Origin: Curvularia sp. ZM96
Lineage: Eukaryota; Ascomycota; Dothideomycetes; Pleosporales; Pleosporaceae
Direction of reading: 5' to 3'
DNA: 64,000 bases
NCBI GenBank assembly: GCA_022457065.1
Contig: JAJGBQ010000003.1
Location: 2,914,001 to 2,978,000, forward strand
Shown: piece by piece, positions 1 to 10,900 of the stretch
How positions within the stretch are numbered: position 1 is the stretch's first letter
Layout of the letters: each line of letters opens with the position of its first letter
The notes under the pieces: generated by a model
Told to the model about the DNA's origin: nothing
Seen by the model: only the letters and a program-made list of their open reading frames with translations
Database searches by the model: none
Translations under genes and position numbers: made by a program

Positions 1-133
1 TCCGGATGAGGATGGGCGGGCGAGAGCAGTGGTTCTGGGGCGGTTGAGGTGAATCGAGGTGGCCATGAAGACGAATCAAGCGCATGCGAATCGTCTCGGG
101 GCGGGCCGAGATTGGTGCGTACCGTGAGCGCAG

Positions 134-159
134 AGCGGCCAGCGGCCAGCGGCCAGCGG
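134..159. repeat. Tandem 7-mer AGCGGCC, about 3.7 copies
   Basis: AGCGGCC is repeated head to tail three times and followed by a partial fourth copy. It is a short GC-rich minisatellite in non-coding DNA. Confidence 0.85.
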
Positions 160-664
160 ACAATTGAATGGGCCGTCGACGTCCAAGCGTCGCCCCCATC
201 TCGGGCGCGCTCTGAGCTTCCCCCATATCTTTTCCTCGCGCTCCTATTGGCAGGCGCGTTACCATCTTGCTCTCCTCCACTACCTTCGCGACCAAAGCGG
301 ACAGCTCGCGGAATCCATTGACGACACCGACGCCCGTCTGCGCCCGAAGCACGCCCTGCACCCAAGCTAGCCCGTCGCCCTGCTCTCTTCCCCCAACGAC
401 TGTTTGCATAGCGGCCAGCCATCGTCACACGGGCTACCAGGCTACCACCAAGTCGACACGAAGACACCAAGCCCCTCTGGATACGTGTAAGTGGGCGTCA
501 CTTGTCTCCAACTGGCCGTCCGACTCGCGCAGCGTGCCGCAACCGCCTCCCCGCTGCGATCGCGCCTACCACCTCTGCCCACCAGCCGGCCGCTCTTACC
601 TGCTTTCCGCCCTGGGTGCGACAGTGGCACCTGCCGCTGTCGCCATCAGGAGCTGGCCTCGGAC

Positions 665-694
665 GCGGTTGCGGTTGCGGTTGCGGTTGCGGTT
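665..694. repeat. Tandem hexamer GCGGTT, 5 copies
   Basis: Five perfect GCGGTT units lie in the presumed leader of the downstream gene. As a simple repeat it is likely to vary in length between strains. Confidence 0.9.
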
Positions 695-1036
695 CAGCCG
701 CCGTGGCCATCGCAATCGCAGGCGCAGTCGCGGCCGTCCTCGCCCTCTCGGCCCGCTGATTTGCTCTTTGGCTGACTCGATCAAGCAGTTCGCGTGTCCC
801 CCGCCCTCTCCACTCGGTCGCAGCGACTCTCGTACGTCGTCAGCTGCTTCCCAAGCTCATCCTGTCTGCACTGGTTGCATGCCGCTAACCGCTTCCTCTC
901 CTCAGCATCCTCGTTACACCAGTGACCCGCAGGCTGCATACTCGGCCGCCAGCTCGCCCCATCTTCTCTCCCAGTGACGTGGTTGCCAACAAAATCGTCG
1001 CCAGCGCATACGCCTGCCGACCGCGCAACCGCTAAA

Positions 1037-2115
1037 ATGTCGGCCTCACCCCCAAAGCAGGAGGGCGTGGAACCAGTCCAGTCGCCTGACGAAGAACAGC
1101 CCATGGACCGGAACACAGAAGAGAACACAGCACAGATTGGTTACGAGTTCGAGGTCAAGGAGCAAGATCGATGGCTTCCAATCGCCAATGGTACGTCTGT
1201 TTCTCTGGCCCTTCTCTCCCCCTCGTTGATTTGCCCTCCCCCGTCCATCTTATCTGCACGTCGACGAATGGCTCCAACGGCTGCGCATCTCTCTCTGGAT
1301 GCCCGCAGAACCTTCCTCTCCAACTGCGCGTGCCTGCGTCGAACCGCCTAAACCTGTACTTTGCTCCAGCCACTCAGCGTCCTGCGGTGCCTGGAAATTC
1401 CCCGACGTGCAGCTTGCGCCATGTCGCCCTCTCCTCCACACTCATCTACTTCCCCGCCACAATTGACGCCAAAGAGCTCAAGCACAAGTCCTGGTTCTCC
1501 TTCAGATGCTAACATTCGTAACTTTGCTCCAGTCGCTCGAATCATGAAGATGGCTCTTCCCGAAAACGCCAAAATCGCAAAGGAAGCCAAGGAATGCATG
1601 CAGGAGTGTGTGAGCGAGTTTATCTCGTTCATCACAAGCGAGGGTATGTGCTTTTTTTTCTTCTTCTCATCGATATGTCGAGCTATTCGCTAATTCTCTC
1701 CACAGCCTCCGAAAAGTGCCAGCAGGAGAAGCGCAAAACGGTCAACGGAGAAGACATTCTCTTTGCCATGACCTCCCTTGGCTTCGAAAACTACTCGGAA
1801 GCCCTGAAGATCTACCTGTCCAGGTACCGCGAAGTAAGCTGCCACTTTTTCCTTAACCCCCCCTCCTGTCCTTCTTTTGTTGCCTACTGTTTGGCGAAAA
1901 CGTTTATCTGAACTATTGGTATTGATTGGTGGTACGAGACCCTCCTCGCAAATCAGAACAAGCCACCCACTGGGCAGTTTGCAGCCGGGTCCGGCGGGCC
2001 CAACGCAGGCGGCCCAGAGAACCAACAGCATGTACTGAGCGGCGACTCCGAAATGGGCGACGATTCCACCGCCTTCGGATATCCAGTCCACAATGGAAAC
2101 GGTGCCGAGTACTAG
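1037..2115 (+). CDS. hapC: CCAAT-binding factor subunit HapC (NF-YB / Hap3 type)
   Basis: This is the histone-fold B subunit of the nuclear CCAAT-binding complex, which pairs with NF-YC (HapE) and recruits NF-YA (HapB). Four exons are read: 1037-1190, 1533-1643, 1706-1833 and 1939-2115. The spliced protein is about 189 residues. It carries the family core from 'DRWLPIANVARIMK' through 'LPENAKIAKEAKECMQEC', 'KRKTVNGEDILFAM' and 'ENYSEALKIYLSRYRE', followed by a Gly/Pro/Asn-rich tail. Introns 1 and 2 interrupt codons at phase 1 and restore the conserved motif exactly. Intron 1 is long for a fungus (342 bp). The last acceptor is ambiguous: an AG ending at 1938 or at 1956 both keep frame and differ by six residues. 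The start is the first ATG of the conserved frame. The family call is very secure. Confidence 0.95.
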
Positions 2116-2662
2116 TCGCGCCGAGCTCCGGTGATCCCAAGGAAAATAGAGATAAAGACTCTCCTAAACACGCCTGGCGAAGGGAGTCAGACAGTTGGGG
2201 AAGAGCCTGGCGAAGAAACGATTATCAAGAAAAACCCTGTCAAAGACTGAACGATCACCAGAATATACTTGGATTGCGACGAGCTGACGAAGAGTTGGGA
2301 GTGAGGATGTTAATGCCGGTATCAGACTGTTCAAAATGCGCTTCTATCACTTGTAGTCAGAACATCTGTCTAGAGGTCATAGTGTGCGGGAACCGGACAC
2401 ATGTTATTTCGACAATATCTCATCTCGAGATATTGTTGTGGACTTTATGCGGAAGAGAAGGAAAGGGAAGTGCACACGCGGAGGACTTCGTGTCTTTTCT
2501 TCTAACTCGCTGGATTACTATTGGTCTAGATTTTATCTTTTGCTCACACGGGCCGACCAACATTCGTTATGCTTCTGGGAACTATACATGTACAAAAGCA
2601 GAAAAAAAGGTTTTTGTCGAAGCTGCCACCAACTGAGCTGTGATTGTGATGCGTGAAGAATG
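2116..2662. other. Convergent intergenic region hapC / pfa4
   Basis: This is the tail-to-tail interval that should hold the 3' ends of both flanking transcripts. Open frames across it extend the wrong frame of hapC and have no recognisable content. I see no RNA gene or repeat. Confidence 0.6.
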
Positions 2663-4240
2663 CTACGAACGGCTATACCCTGATGCCGACGCGGCTTGTC
2701 TTCTAGCTAGTAGCTCGCTCAACGGTAGGTCATCGTCTTGCTCATCGTAGAACTCGGCGTCTTCATCCACGCCAAAGTCTTGGAGGCGCTCGCCCTCTGC
2801 ATTGCGCCACGCAGCCTCTCCCTCTCGCCCCTTGTCACCATACTTGTTTCCAGGCTCTTCTTCTTCCTCTGCATCCTCACTAGCGTCGTCTCCGTACGTG
2901 TACCCTCCCTCACCATCGCCGATGCTATGTTCTTCTCTCTCCTCATTATCCGCCACCACCTCTTGCTGCACTTGACCACCATACGCCCTTCTCCTTCTCA
3001 GCGCATCCTCAGCCTGCCTCGCCTTGAACGCCCTCACAGTCTCCTCAGCACTCATCTCCGGAGCTTCTGCAAAGCGAAATGCATCCACATTCAATGCCTT
3101 TGGATTTCTCTTATACGCGCGATCCGGGTCCGGTGGCGGCCACGTCGTGCCCGCATCCTCGAAACCATTCGTCTCGAACGCCAGACCGCTAGCCAGTCGG
3201 GGTGTCGGCGCAAAAGGATTCAACCAAGAGATAGGATTGGCCGAATTCATGCCCTGCACAATGTTGGCCCAGATGCCAATATCGTACGGAAATTCCTGGC
3301 GGCGGATCCGGATTTGCTGCGTCCCGTCGGGAGAAGGCAGGTAGCCTCCGAATTGGCGTGCGCGGCGCAGCAGCGTCTTGTGGCGCTCGATTTCCCAGCC
3401 TTCGATGGTGGTGGTGTTGACGGCTAGGCACCAGATATTGCGGAGGAAGAGGACGCCGAGAATAAAGAGGGTGATGCTATTTACGATGAGGACGGTGAAG
3501 AGGTGGGAGAGTTGGAACATGGTGGGGCCTAGATAGGATGGCATGTCCGAGTTTGACCAGAGGTAAGAGAGGCGGATAAAGAGGAAATATTGAAGGAGGG
3601 AGAGACCGATGGTCGTGTAGAAGAGGAAGCGTATGAAGTGCGGGAATGTGGTGTGGCTGACGCAGTTGTTGGTCCAGGGGCAGTGGTGGTCCATTTTGGG
3701 GATGCATCTAAAGGATTGATTAGCTTGACCTTGAACAACTGGGATTATATGTGTGCAGTGGCATGTGTATTGTTTTAAAAGTATGTTGCGTTTAGCTCAA
3801 CTCTTCAATGACTTGTCGTTCAGAGAGGCAAAGGTGCCCGCCTCACAGCCCAGATAACTAACTTGAAAGAGAGAGAAAACCACTTACCTCTTACACTCCT
3901 TGCAATGATGCGCTCGCGGCGGTTTCGCTGCCTCACATCGGAAACACCATTTCCTACTCTTTCCTAGAACCTCTTCCCCAGACTTCCCCCGTCGCTCTTT
4001 CTCACCCTTTCCGTCCGCCTCCGCCGACCCAACATTCCAGTCTTTTGGTATCGTGCCGGCATCAACAAACACGCTTTTTGTATACGTAATTAGAATAAGT
4101 ACTAGAATGACATTTGACACGATAAGCTCGTTCTTGGTCAGGGGCTCTGGCTCAAGATGTAAGAGCAGATATTGCGAGGGGTACCCCAGAAAGAAGATCA
4201 AGACATAGACAGCTGGCACAGCGAGCTGGGAGAGCTCCAT
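2663..4240 (-). CDS. pfa4: Palmitoyltransferase Pfa4 (DHHC-CRD family)
   Basis: An integral membrane protein S-acyltransferase of the endoplasmic reticulum; in yeast Pfa4 palmitoylates chitin synthase Chs3. Two exons are read on the minus strand, 4240-3888 and 3707-2663, giving about 465 residues. The intron (3887-3708) joins AG|A to rebuild the Arg of 'CKRCIPKMDHHCPWTNNCV'. The order is: two N-terminal membrane segments (from 'LAVPAVYVLIFFLGY' and 'NELIVSNVILVLILITY'); a Cys-rich zinc region 'WCFRCEAAKPPRAHHCKEC'; the catalytic DHHC; two further membrane segments; then an acidic cytosolic tail. The tail is rich in Glu/Asp and low complexity. It lies head to head with alg12, with 258 bp between the start codons. 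Confidence 0.93.
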
Positions 4241-4498
4241 TATAGGAGCATCTATGGGAAATAAAAGCGTGGGAGATGAGAAGAGATGGTGGGGGAGTGG
4301 TGTTCAGACACTCGAGTTTCGTGTATAAGTGGATCGCGAAAGCACGTGATTGGCGGATTACCCAAGTCGCGAAGCTGTAGTTGCTTCGTCCGCCCAACAA
4401 CTCTCAAAGCACACCCATTTGCATTTGCTTTTTTATCACAAACTCCATTGTCGTTTTCTGGTCTCAAGGAAAGGTAACTGAAGAGCCTGCTCAATGTC
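4241..4498. promoter_or_regulatory. Bidirectional promoter of pfa4 and alg12 with a fused E-box/CCAAT site
   Basis: This 258-bp spacer must carry the promoters and leaders of both divergent genes. At 4343-4353 it reads CACGTGATTGG, which on the minus strand is CCAATCACGTG: a CCAAT box directly abutting a CACGTG E-box. Occupancy by the CCAAT-binding complex and a bHLH factor is inference. Both factor types are encoded in this window. Confidence 0.6.
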
Positions 4499-6313
4499 AT
4501 GGGTTCTTCTACGTGGCCTTTTCTTCTGCTTATTCCGGCGTTTGTGTTGATACACCTGCTTGTCTCGCCGTACACAAAGGTCGAGGAGTCGTTTAATATC
4601 CAGGCAGTTCATGATATCTTGGTACATGGAGTACCGACAGAGAACGTGGATCAGTTTCTGACTGCGAACTACGATCATGTTTCTTTTCCGGGAAGCGTGC
4701 CGAGGACCTTTGCTGGGGCCGTGGTGCTCAGTGGATTGAGTAGGCCTTGGGTTCCGTTAGTTAATGACATGGCAGATGTACAAATTCTTGGTAGGTGGTG
4801 AAATGATTCGCATGGTTGTATCGAAGACTGACTATATGGTGTAGTGAGGGCAGTACTGGGACTGCTTAATGCAGCATCACTTATGGCGCTTGGAAGGAGT
4901 GTTCAGAAGGCTTTTGGAACCAGTGCTGGGATATGGTATGCACTGTTCCAGGCAAGCCAGTTTCACGCCATCTATTATGCTTCGAGAACGTTGCCCAACA
5001 TGTTCGCTTTCGTATTTAGTAAGTTCTCGGCGTGTTTGTAGAGAACAGCCCGGCTCATTGCTACAGGTAATATGGCATTGCGAAGCTTAATACTCGCATG
5101 TAATATGCCCAGCACATCTCCGAGCATCCCAGGAAACTACCGGCTGAGCTTGTATCTACTTACCCTTGCCGGAGTCGTTTTCCGGTCTGAACTGGCTATC
5201 CTCGTCGGAACTATCACCGCCTATCTATTCCTCACGCGCGGAATATCGATCACAAGCGTCATCATCCCGGCTGGCATTGGAGGCCTTGTTATCGGTCTCA
5301 TCTGCACAGTGCCCCTTGACTCTTTCTTCTGGCAATCCTTTCCACTATGGCCCGAATGGACGGGTTTCTACTACAACACAATCCAAGGAAATTCGGCTAA
5401 CTGGGGTGTCTCACCGTGGTACTACTACTTTGCAAACGCATTGCCACGACTGATGCTCAACCCTATGACTTATCTGGTGTGCATACCGATAGCATTCTTA
5501 AATCCGGCAAGTCGGAGACGAAGCTGTGACTTACTTGTCCCTTTGCTCAGCTTCGTGGCAGTATACAGCTTCCTTCCACACAAAGAATGGCGTTTTGTCC
5601 TTTACGTAATTCCAGGATTGACCGCTGTAGCTGCCGATGGAGCAGCCTGGATCTGGATACGAAGGTCGAAATCCATCATTTATGCTGTGCTGAGCTTGGC
5701 TCTTGTTGGATCAGTCTTGGTGTCGTTCATCGCATCGACAGGTATATTGGGTATTTCCAGTCTCAACTACCCCGGAGGTGAAGCGCTTCGTGCTCTACAC
5801 AAAGAGATTGGGCATCCGCAAGATAAACACTTCAAAGTGTACTTTGACAATCTCGCATGTCAGACAGGCGTTACACGTTTTCTGGAAGACCACGAAGGCC
5901 CACAGACAGTGCTTGATGTTCTCGAAGAACAAAATACCCTGCAGAGCCGGACATGGACCTACGACAAAACCGAAGACCCAAGTGCGCTTCTGGATCCGAT
6001 GTTTTGGACTAAGTTTGATTATGTTCTTGCTGAAAGACCAGAGAGAGTCATTGGGAGCTGGGCTGTTATACACGTTGTATACGGCTTCGGTGGGGTTAAG
6101 CTTCTAAAGCCAGGAGAGAAAAGTGGCTCGCCGGTCGAGCCTTTGTACGATATGAGTGGTATCGATGTTGACCTGAAAAAAGACTGGACCGCACAGGTTG
6201 CCGCGGCATGGCATGCGTTGGAAGGGCGGCTGAGAAATAGCTTGTTGAGGGGGTATTGGGTGGAGATACGAATGGAACCAAAGATTCGTATCCTGCAGAA
6301 CCAGATGAAGTAG
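4499..6313 (+). CDS. alg12: Dol-P-Man:Man7GlcNAc2-PP-Dol alpha-1,6-mannosyltransferase (Alg12)
   Basis: GT22-family enzyme of the ER lumen that adds the eighth mannose, using dolichyl-phosphate mannose, during assembly of the N-glycan precursor. Three exons are read: 4499-4790, 4845-5018 and 5067-6313, giving about 570 residues; yeast Alg12 is of similar size. The N-terminal 'KVEESFNIQAVHD' is the GT22 luminal signature, with the acidic pair expected in the active-site loop. 'HAIYYASRTLPNMFAF' and 'VVFRSELAILVG' follow, and 'LPHKEWRFVLYVIP' carries the conserved HKE-R-F motif. Many hydrophobic segments lie between. The two introns (54 and 48 bp) are both phase 1 and restore 'QILVRAVLG' and 'FVFSNMALR'. 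It shares its promoter region with pfa4. Confidence 0.95.
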
Positions 6314-6548
6314 ACAAAATGTATGCGGGCTAAGGCTCGCAAATTCCTATAGTCTCACAATACACTGAGCGTTGAGTGCAGGTAGTATGAAGCACGTCCA
6401 AAGACCCTTGCTCTCCCTCGCATACCCCGCCACGCTTGCTCTGCCCCACCAAGCTCTCTCCTTCGCGTCCACTCCGTGACACTACACCCAACGAAATACG
6501 TTCCCAACACGTATATTGGCCGACAGTTTGATAAAGAATACTTTCAAA

Positions 6549-7309
6549 ATGTCGGACGATACAGTACCAAAACAAGTCATCTACTGTGGAGGTATGTGAA
6601 CATTGCTGTGAGCAGTTCTTCCGATCACTGGCTAACAAGAAGCAGTATGCAGTCTACCACCTGAAGTAGGTATGACACTGAGACGCGTTTGCACTGGGTA
6701 AAATGTTAACCGGATATTCATTTAGTACTGCGAATTCGGCGGCACAACAAAAAAGTGTGAAGAATGGCTCGCGGGCGCACATCCAGACCTTCATGCCAAG
6801 TTGTATTCTGCAGGTACGTGCTGCTCGACTTCTTCAACGCGCTTGATTTGCACAGTCACGCATGTTGCAAGAGGTTTTCTAATGTTTCTACAGAGGCACT
6901 GCAGCAGAATATGGCCTCGCTTTCGGTCGATGCCCAGAAGCGCGCCGAAAAGGATGCACAGAAGAAAGCAGCCAAAGCCGCGACCGCTGAAGCACGAGCA
7001 GCCGAGACACGCGCATCCTCCAAGATCCTCATCAAGCGTATCGAGCGTAACAAAAGAAAATACGTGACCGCCGTCCAAGGCCTCGAGGCATTCGGTCTCG
7101 ACATCAAGAAGGTGGCCAAAGACTTTGGCAAGAAATTCGCGACCGGATCGAGCGTGACAAAGATTCCGGGAGGAGGCGAGGAAATCACGGTGCAAGGCGA
7201 CCTGAGCGAAGACATACTAGAGTTCTTGGTAGAAAAGTATGACGAGGTGCCAGAAGACAATGTAGAATTAGTCGAGGACAAGAAGAAGAAGAAGGCTGAG
7301 GGAGGTTGA
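6549..7309 (+). CDS. tma22: Translation machinery-associated protein 22 (DENR / Tma22)
   Basis: A ribosome-associated SUI1-domain protein that acts with Tma20 (MCT-1) in recycling 40S subunits and in re-initiation. Four exons are read: 6549-6591, 6646-6665, 6726-6813 and 6894-7309, giving about 188 residues. The N-terminal zinc-binding part reads 'QVIYCGVCSLPPEYCEFGG', with CxxC and a third Cys, and is assembled only when a 20-nt second exon is included. The C-terminal SUI1 domain starts near 'SSKILIKRIERNKRKYVTAV' and includes 'KVAKDFGKKFATGSSVTKIP'. A Lys-rich end closes the protein. The central Ala/Lys-rich segment is predicted to be helical. The size and order match the family. Confidence 0.94.
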
Positions 7310-7914
7310 GCACTTTGAGTGCTGAGTGTGGGTGCGAACAGATGCGACGCCAAGATACTTGGAGCGCGTACAGCATGTGTATTCTAGCATAGGCGTTCGA
7401 TTTGGTTGATGTGGAGTGGGCGGCGAAGGTGAAAGATACGAATGGCATGGGTCTCATGGGTCCAAGGCAGATGAAACTAGAGGTGCAGTAATTGTTGAGT
7501 CAATGATAGCTTCGTGACTCGACAAGAGTGTCTGTTTGACCTAACCAATGATTTCGATACCCTAGATATATGAGAAGTCATGTGTTTTGTTGTGCCTGCT
7601 TGGTATCAGACGACCGTAAGCTCGCTAGGCTCTCGAAGTATCGGAGGTGATGCGGTGTCACGTGCCTTAGCTGCAGCCTTTCGAAGCTCCATCATTTAAC
7701 TTTTCGATATTCTGCCGCCGCTCACCTACATCCACCTTTAGGGCGCGTCCACAGCCCGACACCAATCAATCGGACAACCCTTTTCTTTCTTTTGATTTTG
7801 GCAAGGCGACGATTTGTTCTTCGCCGTGTACTATAATACAGCCCACGCGTAGACAAGTCGAGGAGGCGAAACAAAAAGCGCAAGCCGCGCAATACTACGA
7901 TACCCACCGCCACC
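7310..7914 (+). promoter_or_regulatory. Intergenic region tma22 / brr2, promoter of brr2
   Basis: It holds the 3' end of tma22 and the promoter and leader of brr2. A CACGTG E-box lies at 7659-7664. The brr2 start sits in a strong initiation context, CCGCCACCATG. No other gene is seen. Confidence 0.6.
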
Positions 7915-10900
7915 ATGTCGAAAGATCAGAACAATCTCGCGCAGTTCAAATATGCGGCCATGTCCAACTTGGTCCTGCAGGCGGACAGACGGTTTACGTC
8001 GCGCCGACCGGACGAGCACACTGGCGACCCCGAGTCGCTTGCAGGCCGCATCAACATCCGCGACATGGGCGCGCGCACTGCGCGTGATAGTGCAAGTGCG
8101 CAGTCCAAGAAGCTCAAGGGACCTGGCGTTGAGCGAGGCAACCTTGGTGAGGGCGGTGACGTCCTAGAAAGAGAGCAACGCAAGAGGAAGCGGGACGATG
8201 GAACAAGTGCCTTTGGAGCTATCGCGACCGCCGATCTGAACATCGAAGGCCTTACATACAAGCCGCGAACACCTGCCACACGCCAGACTTTCGAACTCAT
8301 TACTACCATTGTGAGCAGAGCTCTTGGCGATGTTGACCCTGCGACTACGCGAAGTGCGGCCGATCAAGTCCTGGAATACCTTAAAGATGATAGCATGAAG
8401 GACTTCGACAAGAAGAAGGAAGTGGATGATCTTTTGGGAACTTCTATGGGCGCGAAGGAGTTCAACGAGCTTGTGAACCTCGGCAAGAAAATTACTGATT
8501 ACGATGCGCAAGACGATGAGGAAGGAGGCGACGAGGAGATGGCAGACGGCGAAGGTGCAGAGACTGCTGATAACCAGGGTGTCGCTGTTGTCTTTGACGA
8601 TGAGGAGGAGGATGAAGACGGCCCCCAGACTTTCGAAGTGCGGGATGCCGATAGTTCGGACGAAGAAGATGAAGCTGAGGCACCAATCGAACAAATTGGA
8701 GGCGACGGCGATGCGAAAGCCTCAGGGTTTGCGGATACCGAAGAGACGATAATACAGGGTGACGCTGTCACTTCGGACCGCAAGAACGGCGCAGACCAGC
8801 TCATTCCTACACACGAGATCGACGCATACTGGTTACAACGGCAGATTGGCCAGATCTATGAAGATGCGCATATACAGCAAGAGAAGACGCAGGAAGCACT
8901 CAAGTTTCTTGCGGGAGTCTCAGAAGATGGGGAAGAGAAAGAGTTGCGCGAGATCGAGAACGATCTCATGGATCTCTTTGACTACGAACACCATGAGCTG
9001 GTAGCCAAACTCGTCCTCAACCGTGACAGGGTTGTTTGGGTCACTAGGTGGCGACGCGCTGCGGAGGACAATGATGAGCGAACGGCTGTTGAGCGGGAGA
9101 TGAAAGCTGCCGGCCAGCAACAAATCCTGCAAGAGCTGCGCGCACGAGAAACGGGCATCAAGGCGGAGGATGGGGCTGGAACAGGAAAGATGAAGTTCAA
9201 CCTTCAAAACATCAGTCTTCCTGAGGTTTCGAACGACGTAGAAATGGCCGACGCTAAGCCAGAGGGCATTGTTGGCGGCCTACAACCATCGAGTCGACTT
9301 GTTAATCTGGACAACATTGTGTTCGACCAGGGCAACCACCTCATGACGAACGCAAGCGTCAAGCTACCTCAAGGATCGACAAGACGTCAGTTCAAGGGCT
9401 ATGAAGAAATTCATGTTCCTGCGCCGAAAGCGAAGCGTGATCCCAATGAACCACCACTGATGCCAACCTCCGAACTCCCAGACTGGGCGCGCCCCGGTTT
9501 CGGTAACTCAAAGTCACTTAATCGTATTCAGACGAAGTGTTTCCCTAGCGCTTTCAACGACGATGGCAACATGCTCATCTGCGCTCCCACTGGTTCCGGA
9601 AAGACTAACGTTGCCATGCTGACCATGCTGCGAGAGATTGGCAAGCACCGTAACCCTCAAACAGGCGAAATTGCCCTTGACGACTTCAAGATCATCTACA
9701 TTGCTCCGCTCAAGGCCTTGGTTGCGGAACAGGTCGGTAACTTTGGCAAGCGTCTTGAGCCATATGGCATCAAGGTCTCTGAACTTACGGGTGACCGTCA
9801 ACTTACCAAGCAGCAAATTGCAGAGACTCAGATTATTGTCACTACACCTGAAAAGTACGATGTCATCACTCGTAAGGCTACCGACACAAGCTACATTAAC
9901 CTTGTCCGCCTCATCTGTATTGATGAAATTCATCTTCTGCACGACGATCGTGGTCCAGTTATCGAGAGTATTGTCAGCAGAACCCTTCGACGTAGCGAAC
10001 AAACTGGCGATCACGTACGCATTGTAGGTTTGAGTGCCACTCTTCCCAACTACCGCGATGTTGCAAGCTTCCTCCGTGTAGACCCCGACAAGGGACTGTT
10101 CCATTTTGACGGTACCTTCCGACCGTGTCCCCTGAAGCAGGAGTTTATTGGCGTTACAGACAAGAAGGCTATCAAGCAGCTAAAGACCATGAACGATGTC
10201 TGCTACACCAAAGTACTGGAACAAGTTGGCGAGCACCGCAACCAGATGCTCATCTTTGTACACTCGCGGAAGGAAACCGCAAAGACTGCGAAGTACATTC
10301 GCGACAAGGCTCTTGAAGAAGAAACTATAGGCAAGATCCTCCGGTCAGACGCTGCTAGTCGAGAGATTCTGAGGGAAGAGTCCGAGTCGATACAGAACCC
10401 CGATCTCAAAGATGTTATGCCCTACGGGTTTGGTATTCACCACGCCGGTATGTCGCGAGCGGACCGTACCGCTGTCGAAGATCTCTTCGCCGATGGCTCA
10501 ATCCAAGTGTTGGTGTGCACAGCAACATTGGCCTGGGGTGTCAACTTGCCAGCGCATACAGTCATCATCAAGGGAACCCAGATCTACTCTCCAGAGAAGG
10601 GTAGCTGGGTTGAGCTGAGTCCACAAGATGTTTTGCAAATGCTTGGTCGTGCCGGTAGACCCCAATACGATACTTACGGAGAAGGTATCATCATCACCAC
10701 GCAATCCGAGATCCAATACTACCTGTCATTGCTCAACCAGCAGTTGCCTATCGAGTCGCAATTAATCAGCAAGCTCGCAGACACTCTCAACGCTGAGATT
10801 GTCCTAGGTAACGTCCGGAACAGGGATGAAGCTGTGGACTGGCTTGGCTACACATACCTTTTTGTCCGCATGCTTCGCTCGCCGGCTTTGTACCGGGTAG

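Larger units (their letters stand above)
1..1036 (+). promoter_or_regulatory. Upstream region and probable leader of hapC
   Basis: No gene is recognised here. The overlapping open frames are GC-driven and show no family resemblance. The stretch is C- and CT-rich on the plus strand, as long fungal leaders often are. It holds two short tandem repeats (listed separately) and an inverted CCAAT box, ATTGG, at 246-250. A CCAAT box ahead of a CCAAT-binding subunit would allow autoregulation, but that is inference only. Confidence 0.5.

Noticed and set aside
267..977. 236-codon frame upstream of hapC
   Set aside because: Low-complexity Ser/Pro/Arg composition, overlapping frames on both strands, and position in the presumed hapC leader.
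1926..2636. 236-codon plus-strand frame over the hapC 3' end
   Set aside because: It is the wrong frame of the last hapC exon, run on into the 3' flank.
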